64,000 nt of DNA from the NCBI GenBank assembly GCA_013423325.1, contig BLJB01000016.1, positions 1 to 64,000 of the forward strand, in the 5' to 3' direction. Origin of the DNA: Usnea hakonensis (lineage: Eukaryota > Ascomycota > Lecanoromycetes > Lecanorales > Parmeliaceae). This document shows positions 46,727 through 58,789 of the stretch, piece by piece (positions within the stretch are counted from its first letter, which is position 1; each line of letters begins with the position of its first letter). Both the position numbers and the translations under genes were made by a program. The notes under the pieces are model-generated. The model was not told where the DNA came from. It did not search any database and worked only from the letters and a program-made list of their open reading frames with translations.

Positions 46727-47130
46727 GGTGATCGAGTAACTCAGAACATATGAATGCGGCGCTGGTATGGCGCACTGTGAAATGACATAGGGGCACACGC
46801 AGGCTACTCATACTAGAGGATTTTGATGATTGCAAAAGCGACGGCGAACGGAGACTCGGGGCTATGCCGGAAGTTTTTGTGCTTTATTCATTCCACTATG
46901 ATCTGACCCCATGTATGTGGGGTAAGAACAAAGGAGACAGGCTGGCTCTATTGTGTTGCTTTTCTTCATCATACCCTTGACCCATGGGCGATCCATAACA
47001 TAATACCTACGGAAGAGCACTTGCGCTAGCTCATGTATAATAGGCAAAGAGTGACTTGTAGGATAATTGGGTGCCTTTGATTGCTATGATTGTCGTGCAA
47101 GCACTAGAAATTGGCCAAGTATGTGCTTTG
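46727..47130. other. Convergent 3' spacer
   Basis: About 400 bp between the stops of NOT1 and the peroxisomal hydrolase gene. I see no coding or structural signal. Confidence 0.5.
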
Positions 47131-48339
47131 TTAGAGTTTGGATAGCTTCTGAAGCCAGAGCGGGTTCAGTACGGAGGGGTTAAAGGGCGGCTGCTGCTCT
47201 CTCTTCTTCCCCTCCTTGTGCCAATTTCCCAACCCCCTTTTCAGCCATTCACCAATCTCTTCGGCAGCTTTTGCCGGCTTTTCCAAGTGTATCGCGTGGT
47301 AGGCCCCGTTGACATATTTCGACTGTACTTGGCCTGAGGCAACACCGCCATTGCCTTCATCTCCGACTCCGGTCTGGTCAATCACTGTTTGGGGATACGC
47401 AGAATTGCCAATGTCGGACTCGGTACCCCACAGAAATAGGATTGGGGGCAGCAGTTGAGGCATAATACGTTTCAGGTGCTTGGCTTCACCGCGATAGAAG
47501 CCTGGAACCGAAATGGTGTCCTCAGGACGGGTCCTGTAGTCTGGCGCAGCCTCATAACCGGGAAAGGGTGGATCAGGCCGCGAGTACAGATACACCTCTT
47601 GGGCCTTGGGAGTGGTCAGGGTCACGGCGTGCGGGTGCTGCTGCGTGGGCATATCCCGCAAGTCGTACTTGACAACCCGCTCGAACACGCGGGCGTCGAA
47701 AGCGGCGTAGTAAGGAGTCGCGCGTAATTTGGCCGCCGCCTCTTCACGGGATGTCCAGGTGTCTCGTCGTCTTGCGAGAAGGGATATCCGATGCTGAGAG
47801 TGCTTGGTTGGCCTGTCGGTTCCGTACGCTTGGTGTCCTCTCCCGGTCCCCAAGTAGGGCTCAATCAGCACCATGCCGGCAAGGAGCCGTTGGTGGAAGT
47901 GAGACAGTAAGATTATGTTATTACAGCCCCACGATTGGCCGATACCGTAGATTGGAGGCGGCATCTGGGCTGCGAATGTGTTGATCATGTGGAGCAGATC
48001 CCGGGCGCTGTCTAGCCAGTGCGGTTCGTCTCCTATAATGTGTTCATTGAGCAAGTAGGAAGCACCATGGTGGGTCACATCGCACGCCCAGGCTCCGCGG
48101 ATCGGTATACGGGCGACAAGTTCGTCGAGGAAGGGCTCGTACGATTCTTTAGAGGAGCCGATGCCGTGGGCTAGGATTAATGTTGGATCTCCTAGTTGCG
48201 GCTCGCGATTTTTAGGAAGATAGTTTTTCAGAGATAGGCGTAAATGATGGGTTTGCTCATCTTGAATCCCTCTACTGAAGCCTCGTATGTGAGAGGCAGG
48301 GATGATGTGCGAAGTAATGTCGAACAAATGTTCGGACAT
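47131..48339 (-). CDS. Peroxisomal alpha/beta hydrolase (Lpx1/AKT2-like)
   Basis: Single exon, 402 aa. The fold is alpha/beta hydrolase: LILAHGIGSSKESYEPFLDEL (oxyanion-hole HG), nucleophile elbow GQSWG with Ser136, and a candidate His in NGAYHAIHLEKP near the C-terminus. It ends in the tripeptide SKL, a perfect PTS1, so peroxisomal import is expected. Fungal relatives include the peroxisomal lipase Lpx1 and hydrolases in host-selective toxin pathways such as AKT2; some of these are also PTS1-tagged. No toxin or beta-oxidation genes lie nearby, so this is more likely a general fatty-acyl or ester hydrolase. Its upstream region, shared with the SRR1-like gene, has the GGTAC-rich repeat. Confidence 0.85.
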   Translation of the reverse strand: MSEHLFDITSHIIPASHIRGFSRGIQDEQTHHLRLSLKNYLPKNREPQLGDPTLILAHGIGSSKESYEPFLDELVARIPIRGAWACDVTHHGASYLLNEHIIGDEPHWLDSARDLLHMINTFAAQMPPPIYGIGQSWGCNNIILLSHFHQRLLAGMVLIEPYLGTGRGHQAYGTDRPTKHSQHRISLLARRRDTWTSREEAAAKLRATPYYAAFDARVFERVVKYDLRDMPTQQHPHAVTLTTPKAQEVYLYSRPDPPFPGYEAAPDYRTRPEDTISVPGFYRGEAKHLKRIMPQLLPPILFLWGTESDIGNSAYPQTVIDQTGVGDEGNGGVASGQVQSKYVNGAYHAIHLEKPAKAAEEIGEWLKRGLGNWHKEGKKREQQPPFNPSVLNPLWLQKLSKL

Positions 48340-49090
48340 GATAAACAGGCGTCAAGAATTGCTATCCTTCTACCTTTTATTATCCTATTCCTATTCCTTT
48401 TCCTATTCCAAGGAGACAATGGAAAATGCCATTGCCGACTGATACCCTAACCCATCCTACCTCGAGTCAGAGTAATAGAGTAAAACTTGAGATGAAATTA
48501 CACTGAGGAATCGGAATCCTTACGATTATGCCAAAGTACAAGTCCCCAGGGTACTTTCCCCAGGGTACTTTCAGGGTACCTTTAAGGTACTCGTACCTTA
48601 TAAGTGATCCCTGCTAGCGTGTAGTCCCCAAACAACAACTTAAGTACTCTTACCTCAAGGAGTATACATCGTGCTTATTCTTTAGCCAGAAAATATACGA
48701 AAACAATCTCAACGAGATTTGAGATAGATATCTCAATATCTGCTCCTTCAAGGATCAAAGCTCCGAATTGATTGCTGTTTGGAACGGCAAAGGTCTACTG
48801 TAATAAGACAGAGGATACTCTATGAACAGTCTTGAAGGAGAGATTTTCGCATCACATGCTGGACAACTTCTGCAACAGTGTCCCTTGATATCACTGACCA
48901 AGGATGGATCATTGTTACAATAACAGTGTTGCTCATCAGCTTCGAATGGAGAGACCAAAAGCTGGCCATGCAAATGCTCTGCTTTCAGTCAACCTCGACT
49001 GAGTAACAAAAATAGTCGTCTTATATCTTTCCAGTCCCCTCAGCGCAGAAAATCCTCAAACCCCAAAGCATTGAAATCCAATCAGATACC
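48340..49090. other. Divergent spacer with short repeats
   Basis: About 750 bp between outward-facing starts. It holds a pyrimidine-rich run of CCTATT-like units near 48384-48410 and the GGTAC repeats at 48545-48590. No gene is seen. Confidence 0.5.
48545..48590. repeat. Phased GGTAC repeats
   Basis: GGTAC occurs at 48550, 48564, 48575 and 48586, at spacings of 14, 11 and 11 bp, the first two inside a direct repeat CCCAGGGTACTTTC. It lies ~210 bp upstream of the hydrolase ATG and ~500 bp upstream of the SRR1-like ATG. Confidence 0.7.
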
Positions 49091-50125
49091 ATGACTCGTC
49101 GCAAGAAGCCACCGCCCCAAAGCAAACTTCAGCACATCACCGACGCTTCAGGCTGGACCCACGTCATCAGAGGGCCCCCCAGTATCGTTGATCCTAGGAC
49201 CACCGACATACGCCTCCAATATGGAAAGGCCGCCGAAACCAAATATACCCTGGAAACTTATCTAGACAGATTCCGGAACCATTACATCCCCACTTGGAGG
49301 GAATCGTCTTGTTTCAAGAGTCTAACACGAATATTCGAGCAAGATATACTCCCTGCGGAGAATATTCTCATCTCACAATGCATCTGTCTAGGCTTGGGCA
49401 GCATGACAGCCGGGTCCGAGAGTTCGTCTTACGAGCTCGCGGCTTTGCTTTCCATGCTCGAGATACTAGGTATCAATCCCCAAGAACCCAAACAAAAACC
49501 CTGCAGTATCCCCTATGACCTCCCTTCCCCTCAATATTCCCCCTTAGGGGCCGACGACTCCAAGCTAATGCAGGAAACCCGCCAGGCAAAACCCACCCCA
49601 TCCAAGAAATAATCCTCCAAGACCCCATCTTCACCCCTCTCGACCAAACCATCCTCAAAACCCTCGGCTACACCGTCGTCGAAACCCCATGCGCCTTTTC
49701 CAAACTCAACGACACAACCTTCCTCTTCGCACCCCATCTGGAACGCCTCCATTACGCCACCGCTCTGGAAGTCGCAACGCCCGAATTGTCCGTGGGTTCT
49801 GATGTGCAGATTTACGTTGACGGGTAAGGAGTTGTTTTCCCTTTGTGCCAAAAGGAACTTTTCGTCTCATATCGTACTCATTCGGTAGCTTATGATGATT
49901 GCAAATTCTAGCCTATTGTCGTCTCTGGCCGAGACCACCAAAGAAGGGTCGTGTCAGATCTTCCAGAATTTCGTGGCAAAGACCAATTCAAGGCAAATGC
50001 CCAATTTTGAGAGAACGCCTTGGTGCGAGTCCACTTGCATTTTTTGGAAAAAGTCAAAACAGGACAATTCTGGAGAGAGCAGGATCGAGCAAGGCGTCCG
50101 GTCGATCGAATTAGCAGAGCGCTGA
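49091..50125 (+). CDS. SRR1-like domain protein
   Basis: Three exons, 49091..49469, 49574..49823 and 49912..50125; introns of 104 and 88 nt; 280 aa. SRR1-like proteins were named from Arabidopsis SRR1 (light and clock signalling) and are widespread in fungi; their biochemistry is unsettled. Visible: NILISQCICLGLGSMTAG near residue 100, ELAALLSMLEILG, then across the splice NPPGKTHPIQEIILQDPIFTP, VVETPCAFSKLNDTTFLFAPHLE, and the last exon FQNFVAKTNSRQMPNFERTP ending in CESTCIFWKK. Without splicing the frame ends at 49612, losing the conserved second half. The second intron starts at a GTAAGG overlapping a TAA. Exon 3 is weaker support than exons 1-2. Confidence 0.82.
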
Positions 50126-50370
50126 TCGCCGCAGTATGCTATGTAATGTAAATAATCCCCCCCCCTTTGTATCTACACATTCAAGTCTCCAAGCATGAGA
50201 CTGGACACATATAGAACAATTCCCGGGCTACTTGAATAGATGAGAATCCCTCATGGCCATGAGCGCTTCGATGCAACGCGCAAATGTCCTTCCAGAATGC
50301 ACCCGAATGCCTTTTTTACGCTCCAAACGCCCGTTCAAAGAGTCAGCTTTCAAGCATGCCAGCCCGCTAA
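50126..50370. other. Convergent spacer
   Basis: About 245 bp between the SRR1-like and btgC stops. I see nothing in it apart from a short poly-C run near 50157-50164. Confidence 0.5.
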
Positions 50371-52618
50371 TCAAACAGTCTGGCCTGAGCAGCTGGGAAT
50401 GGTCAATCCAGGTTTCAAATTCCTACCCGGATCCATCAGACCCCACTTGTCTTCCCATTCCTTGCCTGGCTCATTGAGACTCTCTTTCCAGGGCTCGTCG
50501 AAAGCTTCGAACCTAGAACAATCAAAGCACATTAGCTGAATGCATCACGGAGCCATACAAACAGAGCACTGACCAGAAGTAGTTTGTCTTGTTCGTCAGA
50601 CTTTGACAAACAAAGGTATCCATATACGTGTTCATTTCATCAATCCCCGCCACACTACCATTGACACAGGTCTCGGCCTCTCCACAGTCCGTGCCACCTC
50701 CACTCGGCCAACCAGTCTCGGAGATGACATTCTGCTTTGTCGTCCCTTTAGTCAAGATTGTATCAAACTGCTGCCAAAAGTCCCAGGTCCAGCCAGCCGC
50801 TATTTCCGCGCTGACACCCGCAAAGAAAGGGTGAATATTCGACATAACAAGTTCGACGTTTTCCGTAAGGGTCACATTCCAGTTGTCCCCGAGATCGGAC
50901 GTGGCAATCTCGAGGTCAATTTTTTGATTTGTGAAGTTGGTCGCTACACCTCCAAGGAGATCGCTCAGCTGCGTCTCCGTCATGTCTTTGCGGTAGAGGA
51001 CCTCATTACCAACGATAACTCCAGCAAAAGGGCTTGCGCCGTACTGCGAAATGATTTGATACATCGCATCAAGACCGCGGTTGCTAGTAGTGCTATTGTT
51101 GTCGAGCCATACACCTAACCAGACCTTCATATCCTGCAGGGCGAGCTTATCGATGGCATGGAGAACCATCTGTGTCTGGTTACAATCAGTTCCATATAAA
51201 CGAACGGCGTTGGTGAGCTGCGAGAGGACAGCCATATCCATCGTGATATTGTCTTGACTAGGCGGGTTAGTCAAGCAGGCCGGATACTGTGCATTGAATG
51301 GCGTGTAATCCATTCCTGGGAAGACCTTGTGAAGATTAGGGTTGTTCATTAGCTTTTTGATCTCGGGTGAATTTTTGTCCAGGTCAGTGTCAGTTGGTCC
51401 AGATGTTTGGCTGGAGGATGAAGAGTCATCAGAGCTGCTCGAACTGCGATTGCGTAATGCAGCAATCACTCCGCCAACTATACCACCGACAATGGCCAAA
51501 ACGACAATGGTGCCCACTATCCACTGTAATCGTCTCCTTCCAGAGTTCTGCTTGCTTAGCCAGGCACTTTTTTCAGCGCCAGCATCCAAGCCGGGGCCGG
51601 ATGATCCAGGTACAGGCCCATATTGACCAGAAGCATTTCTTACTCCACTGCTACCAGGAGCACTTTTGCCTACAAGACCTCCTAATGCCCCTAAAAAACC
51701 ACCCGTGGCAGCAGTACTTCCAACTGCAGCCGCCGTATCTTGGCCGCTGCCACCTAGCACCGACTTCCTTGGCCTTATTGGTGGTGCGCCGTAATCATCG
51801 CCATCATCTTCAATCTCGTTTGGGTCAATATCACCTCGGCCTACTCGAGCATCCCAGGCGGTAGAGAAACGTTTGTAAGGATTGTCCGTGTACGAGCTGC
51901 GGCCATTTTCATAGACATCTTGTGGAGGATACTCACTCATGGGAATACTGTGCGTAGAAGGGTAACCTCGTGGAGTGAGATCACCAGGCGACGGCGAAAT
52001 GTCACCTCTCCCATCTTCAAAGGGATTAGACCTGCCCGAGGGAGTTGGCGAGGCGAATGGATCGCGACTGTGAGAAGGGGGAGCAGGTAGATATGGCGTG
52101 TCGGTTGGCATCATGTCGTAGTGTTCTGGCGAAATGCCTCTGGCGGGCTGCGTGCCGTCTAGCGATCGTAATGCTTCTATACCACTTTGCCGTTCGTTTG
52201 TATTGGCAACGCCCGTGGCAATACCTGCCATTCCACCACCAACGGCCCTGTCCCCCCAATTATCGGCTCCGGGGGTTATGGTTGATGTGGTTCGATTTGA
52301 GGCGGAATGACCCAGGTCCCGACTACTGTAAGCCTCTTGGGCTTGTCTAGTATTCACTGCAATCTGAGGGCGGGGCGTTTGAGAGTCAAAGGAGTCGTTA
52401 GATGGCGGAGGTTGGTAAGGCGTGTATCGATGAGCTGGAGGTGAAGGTGGACGATCGTTATAGTGTCTGGTGGGAGAGTCTGTATAGCGTGGAGGAGAGG
52501 CAGCCTGCCCTTCTCGGAAGGCATTGTCATCTTGAGAAAGGTAGTTTCTTCGATTTGCATGCAGGGCGACTTCGTCGTTGTCGTCAAAGGAGAAGGTGCG
52601 ATCTGGTGCGCGAGGCAT
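50371..52618 (-). CDS. btgC: GH17 glucan endo-1,3-beta-glucosidase, BtgC-type
   Basis: Two exons on the minus strand, 52618..50574 and 50512..50371, one 61-nt intron, 728 aa. It hydrolyses cell-wall beta-1,3-glucan and is a type II membrane protein. The cytoplasmic N-terminal half is long, proline/serine-rich and disordered (~360 residues), followed by one transmembrane helix (QWIVGTIVVLAIVGGIVGGV), a Ser/Asp linker, and the GH17 domain: FPGMDYTPFNAQYPAC, LYGTDCNQ, acid/base Glu in GVIVGNEVLYR, nucleophile Glu in NVISETGWPSGGG. The last exon completes the barrel (FEAFDEPWKESLNEPG, KWGLMDPGRNLKPG). Unspliced, the frame ends 17 residues into the intron. It has several N-glycosylation sequons in the catalytic part. 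Confidence 0.92.
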
Positions 52619-53383
52619 ATTGGATAGTTGGGAGAGTGGGTATGTAAGAGGATCAAAGAAAGAGAGAAGAGAGATAGAGAGACGGACAAACAGGGGGGGG
52701 AAATTTGGATTGGGGCTACGCTCGTATTCCGTATTTAGATATCTTTAGTCGCGACTCACGGGGGTGTGACGCTCGCAAAGCAGATTCGATGCCATCAACA
52801 TGAGAATGGAAAATTGCACCGGAAGGGTCAAAGTAATATATATATGTTCTGGTTCTGCGTCTACAGGTCGACTTGTGTCTACTTAGCCTTATGTATCTTA
52901 TGTGAAACAATCATTATTTTGTACATTGTCTATTTTTGGCACGTTTTGTTGACTGGGCTAAATCGACCAAGCAACCAAACATCAGTCAGTCTCTCCCGCC
53001 CATCCACCCATCCACCAAACACATATCCTATCTTACAATCGGATTTTACTCTCGGTTTTGCTGACTTGGCAAAAATTGGAATTGCTGGCGTGCGTACCTA
53101 GAGAAGTATTATTAATTAGTAGGGCAATGACCCCTTGCTGTACCCGTAAACCTCTCAAGAGTAGGTATCAAAAAGCGAAGGTATGTACATTTCCTCTCTA
53201 TCTTGCCGAGACAGGAGATGGTTCAAGTTCAAATCTGCGAGCACAGCGAATTCGACGACCGCTAAAATCTGCACGTATGCATCCCAAGTAATGTAAGACA
53301 TATCTAATACGCTTCCCTCCCCCACATCCTGGAACGAGATTTTGACTTGGGAGATCCGATGTTGGGAGCTGAGAGCAGACTTC
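52619..53383. promoter_or_regulatory. btgC upstream region
   Basis: About 765 bp between the btgC start and the end of the next minus-strand gene. It should hold the btgC promoter and the 3' UTR of the large disordered-protein gene. A G-run lies near 52692-52699. Open frames here show no features. Confidence 0.4.
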
Positions 53384-56300
53384 TCAGCCGCGCAAACCTA
53401 GCGCTTTTCTCAACATCGGAAACTTCTTCTTCTTGCCACTCGCTCCCGCAGGCACAGCCGCACCAGTCACGTTAGAATTTCCACCCTGCGCTGTCGACCT
53501 TCTCATGCCCAAGTCTGGTCTTCCTGCCGCGGCGTTGGCAGGCTGGGGCCGACCATCAGAGGTCCGTGGCCGATTCTCCACATCTCCCGTCGTACCTCCC
53601 GGACTTTGGCCCAGCGGCCAAGAGATGTCGTTGGCGCTGCCGAGTCGTTTAGGGGTGTTCCTTCGCTGGAGTTTCGGGCTTCTCGGAGAGCTTTGTGCTG
53701 TGCTCGTCTGCGAAGCCACGATGGCTGGCTGTGGAGAAACAGGATCTGCCATTGGGGAACTCGGTCCCAATTTGAGTCCATCCTTGGAAGGCGTTGTCGC
53801 CTGCTTCTCTGCTTTCGTGCGCTCCATAGCGATATCGTGCCGAGCAGTACTCTCGATATCTGTTTTGCGCACGCTCGGTGGATCGCGTTTCTTACTGCCA
53901 AGTGATCCGAAGAATGACCGCTTCTTATTGTCTCTTTCCGCGACCTTCTTGGCCTGGAGGCCCGTTCCCATGGCTGCGGTGGGCCCATCACCAGACACGG
54001 CGCGTAGTGAGCCAGTCGCAAGAGCCAACCCCTCAGGTTTGGTGGTCGCGGGAGCTCTGGCACCGTTCATCTTTGGTTTTGAGGGTGTGGCTGCATTCTC
54101 TACAGAGCTGTCTTCGAGATCCGTTGAGTCTCCCTCATCAATCCGTTTGGGTATACCTCGAACCGGTGTTAGATCCGTTGGTTCATCGTCACTCGAATCT
54201 GCGAAGCGGCTGCTCAGATTTGGTAGGCCATCCTCCTCATCACTGGAATCACCGAAACGGCTTGAGAAACGGCTTGGCTTTGAATCTGCCGCTTTAGCTT
54301 TGGGAGTCTTGCCGAAGCCGAACCGTGAGGGAGATTTTGGGCGCTTTGAATCCACCGACCCTCGCAGCGTTGTCCGAGCAGGCTTGCCCACATCGGTGGA
54401 ATCTCGCATAGACGTTCGCATACCACTACCGCCGGGACCTGAAGAGCTGAATGGACGCCGTATCATAGAGCCTGTGGGCGATGATGTACGGCCACTCAAC
54501 GATTGTGAAGTGGCCAGAGATTGGGGTCGAGCATCCCCTGATGAAGGCCTCATCGTCCGTTTCATACTGTACCGGTTTGGATCTGACTTGCTCGTGGAAG
54601 ATCGAGCCTTTTTGAAACTGCTAGAAGAATCGCTGTCGTTCCGGCCCAAGACGGGCTTCGTTGTTGCTTTCTTATTCATTGACTTTGCTATCACAGGCGT
54701 TAGAGACGTCACAGGGGTACCAGTCGACGCAGCTCTTAAGTGAGTGGGCGCATGTGAAGCTTGAGAAGTGTTGTAATCAACAATTGGCACCGCCGATACT
54801 GGACGGTTCTTCTTCTGCAAGGCACCTCTTGGCTCTGGCTGTGATTGTACGGTATTCCTCTTGTCGACATTCCGTAACGCCGACTTGAGCGGTGGTCCAT
54901 CGCGCATTGAGGAGCGCATATGAGTGTCTTGTATCTCGTCGGTCCGACTACCGTTCCTTAATGCCGACTTGGGAGGGGGTCCATCGCGCATCGAAGAGCG
55001 CATATGTGTTTCTTGTGGTTTACCGGCCTGTGCATCTCGTGCTGACGATCTGGGCGGCGGTACTTTAGGAGACGCGGCTCTGGCGATATCATTACTGTAT
55101 TGTCTGTCCGGCCAAGGCGGTAGTGTCGGATCATTTGTTTCTGGACCTGAAGCGGACGCTTTGGTGACTTTCTTCTTTGGCTTCTTGATTGGCACCAGGC
55201 CCGTTGTGGAATCTTTCAGTTTTTCAGACTCATCAAGAGCTCTAGGTGCAGCAGCTTGCTCTAATTGCTGTCTCCTAGTCTGACTCAGTCCTGACCAGTA
55301 TGCTTGCGCTCGGTCCCATCCTGCTTCCGATGTAGGCTCCGAGAGCTCACTCTCACTCCTTGGTAACGGGCTAGGCCGTGCAATATTGAGTGTGGATACC
55401 ATCTTTGTGGGTGGACTCGCTGCCGGGCTTTCAACTATGGCATTGATAGACCCAAACCCATCGCCATCGAGGTCATCTGGGTCTTCTGCCGCATCGCTAT
55501 AGATACTGCCACCTGTGTCCTCAGATTCATCGCCACTTTGGGACTCAATTTGCGTCCGCAAACCCTCTGCAACCTCACCCACATGCAGATTCCCTAATTC
55601 ATGCTGAGCAGCTGCGGCTTCGGGTTCAGGCTCCGCGATCCCAACTGTCGCTGGTGTTATTTCAGGATGTTTCTCTGCAACAGGAGCACTGGAGTTGTTG
55701 GAGCTTTCCAAGGCTTCCGAAGCTGAAGGAAAGCCACCAGGCATCTCGAGCCACGAGGTTCGCTCGCTGCCGCCGGTCCCTAGCGCCGGTGTGGCTGGTT
55801 GAAGAGAGATCAAGGGGACATCTGCACTTGGCTGCTCGGACGCCAGATCATCTGCTGGTACATCAAATGAGGCAATCCCTTTAATTGAATCATCACGAGA
55901 ATCTTGCAGGCGATTTTCTTTGGCCGCCAAAAGCCTGGCTTCTGGGCCCTCGTCTTCAAATCTAGTTTCTTCATCAGACTGATACCCACTTCCCTCGACG
56001 GACGTGACCTCAGGAGGCAGGGGATCTTGAGGACTTTGAGAACCTGTTAGCTTCATATCTTCATCATTCTTAGCTGCTGCATGTTGTGAAAGCAGACCAC
56101 CAACAATCTGGTCTGTGGAACTATCTATGCTACGCAGTGTGTCGTTTGCCCAAGCGCTGCTAGGTCTCTGCTCCTCAACAGAGCCAAGCGCTTGCTCCTC
56201 GTTACGGCTGCGTAGACGCCCAAAAGAGGGCAAAGCAGGGGTGGGTTTAATGACGCTATCTTCATCCGAATCAGACATCATCGACTCCTGATTTTTCTCT

Positions 56301-58156
56301 CGAACGAGGTCAAACCAGCTACGGGGTTTTGGTTTGGTCTGCGGGCTAAGTACTACCGGCGAGTCAGGGCTCATTGGGGGACTTGCAGCACGGCCCACTG
56401 CAACGGAGTTGTCGTCAAAGCTGACTCGCACACTCTTTTTCTTCTTTGCCAAAGACCTTGATCCATCATCTGAGATGTTCGATGCAGTGTCTGACGCCTC
56501 ACTGTGTGCGAAGCCTTGGCGGCGACCTTCGCCTTCGACAGCGACTCCAACTGGGGAATGCCCACGGGAGGGAGAGTGCTTTAGGGCAGACTTGGCTGGC
56601 GAAACTGAACGTGCGGGCGGTTGGTGCTTTGTGCCGCCTGGAGTCTCGTACTCCGGCTGAGACGAGAAATGAGCAGCTCTGGCTGGGCTCAACGATTGAG
56701 GTCTAGCACTGCCCGGAACATCCAGAGAGGTCGGCTTCGGCCCTTGCAGAGAAGTCTGATGACTCACAGACCGGTTGTGCTGACGTTCTTTTGATACAAT
56801 CTTCGATGTGTTTGCTGGCGTTCCTGCCAAAGAGATACCACTACCGATCACTTGACCATTAGCTTTTTTCGCTGGTAGTTGCCGTTCCCCTTGTTCTTCA
56901 GCCTCACGGTCTTCGCGTACAATTGAAGGCTGTTTAGCTAATATGCCAGCTGCCCTAACATTGTGATTCCTATTTCGTTCTGTTGTGCTGCTGCGTTCCG
57001 ACGTCACTGAGTCGGTGTCAGACGGGTAAGCACTTCCGAATCCCTCTCCCGTCTCTTGAGATTGCGAGCTGGCAACAGCGACAGCCTTCTTTTTCTTCTT
57101 TTTGGGCCTTGTAGCCTCGTTGACACCACTTGGCTGAGATCCAGTACTTGATGGCGAAGGTGTCGATGTCATCGGAGATACTTGCAGTTGGGGAGTCGCC
57201 TCTAGAGCAGCCCTCCGAGCCGAACCGTTGGTTGTACCAGTCGCAAAGTTACTACCTTCAGCACTGTCCTTCGCCACCACTTTCTTCTTCTTCTTTTTGG
57301 GCGGCCGCGTTGCTGTTTCCTGTATGGACGTCATTATGCGATCAACCTCGCGACTTGAAAGGCCAGATACTCGAGTAGCATTAGTCGGAAGCGGAGATTT
57401 CACCCGAGCGCCAGTCATTGGTGAAGTTGGTGGTGAATTCGTAGGGCTCATTGGTCTCGAAAAATTCACAGATCCTCTGCTCCCAGCCTGCTCCAACTCG
57501 TTGACGGTCTGCATGTTGTTTAACCTAGCCGTAGCTCCTCCTTGATTAGGCTTGTAGCTTTCCGGCCCTCTATCCAGACTAACGCCACGACCTCCAGCTA
57601 ATCGCGGTGGTGGAGAGCTGATTCTCTCAGGTGGCTCGACGCTCGCTGCCCTTCGAGCGGCCTTTTGTGGCATGGATACCGCCGAAGCATACGTCTTGGG
57701 AAGTGCAGGTACTGGTGGAGGTTCATCTTGACGTGGATATGGCCCGTGTGAAGAAGCAGGACGGGCTGGTGAAGGGTCACGGAAGGTTCGCTCTGTCATC
57801 GACCCATTGCTTCCATGCCGTGCTAGTCCGGGCCGTTCGGGTGCAGTGCCATTTGATGATATTGAACCACGCCTTTGCATGCGCTTTGTTTGTATCTGTC
57901 CGACTGAAAATGGACTAGTCGTTTGAGAGCGTAGAGCTGCAGCAGCAGCGGAACTTGAAAGGTTGGCATTGGAGTTTCTGTTAGCTAGGAAAGCTTGTGT
58001 AGCAGCGGTAGAAGCAGCAGCACTCGGAACCGTTTTCACAAGTCGAGGCTACATTCTCAGTGTCAGTTGATGTGTAAGGATTAACGCAGGACTGTAATGT
58101 GAATCGAGTTGAAAACGGCTTACGGGATTGGAACTTGCTCTCTTGCGATGGAACAT
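53384..58156 (-). CDS. Large disordered fungal protein of unknown function
   Basis: Two exons on the minus strand, 58156..58124 and 58048..53384, one 75-nt intron, 1565 aa. I do not recognise a characterised family. Exon 1 gives MFHRKRASSNP, joined to PRLVKTVPSAAASTAATQAFL; the long open frame itself lacks an ATG, so this exon is needed. The protein is Ser/Pro/Lys-rich and almost wholly low complexity. Visible features: Lys runs (KKKKKKVVAKD, RPKKKKKKAVAV), several SALK/SALRN motifs, a tandem pair built on HMRSSMRDGPPxKSALRN (encoded near 54895-55015), two SRFxDSSDEE-like units (near 54195-54265), and a basic end KKKKFPMLRKALGLRG. The basic-hydrophobic tail could bind membrane, which is speculation. 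A 436-codon antisense frame is a composition shadow. It is divergent from the epoxide hydrolase-like gene. Confidence 0.75.
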
Positions 58157-58691
58157 GACTGTTGGATATCTGTCGAGTCTGTACTATTGACGAGTCGAGC
58201 AGCTCTCCAGGGTCCCGATGAGCTTGAAGCTCTCGGATCACTATTGTCGCTGGATTCTTTGTTGGTGCATCTATGCGCAATTTCCCGACTGGTTAGGCCA
58301 CTTAAATTCCGAGTTGGGCGCTAAAGAGATATGGAAGGAAAGCGATAAAGCCAGGGATCTTGATCTTCGGAGACTGAAGAGTGAAGACGAAAATTTCCGC
58401 GGCTAGATGAGGCAAAGAGAGTGTAGGAGAGATGTGGGTGAGTGGCCCTTGTATACTTTTGCTTGTGATGGTTGAAAAGCGGCGCCAGCGCGGTAGCAAG
58501 AACGGAGGATTTTTAGAGCCATCTTAGGCTTAGGGCTAGATTTTGCGGCGCACCATTCAAGTCCTTTTAAAGTGCCGTAGATTCTAGGTCTACTTTATTG
58601 ACCGCTATTGATGAGCATTGCACTCCTCACTTGTTTAAAAAGGTGAGGTAATACTAGTTACTACTATCGCTGTTGTCCTTGGTCATTCTAT
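58157..58691. promoter_or_regulatory. Divergent promoter (disordered protein / epoxide hydrolase-like)
   Basis: About 535 bp between outward-facing starts, on the model that the hydrolase may begin at 58692; otherwise it extends to 58789. No specific box is recognised. Confidence 0.4.
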
Positions 58692-58789
58692 ATGTCTAGA
58701 GGGGGCAATTCCTTCGTCTGTGAGTCGCTTCTTTTGTGTGTACTGATTGATATCCAGACTCTTTGAATTTGCTGCGACCCTATTCAACC

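Noticed and set aside
50603..51118. 171-codon plus-strand frame
   Set aside because: Antisense to the GH17 domain of btgC.
53433..54743. 436-codon plus-strand frame
   Set aside because: Exactly antisense to the 1565-aa minus-strand gene; its Ser/Leu-rich make-up mirrors the codons of the other strand.
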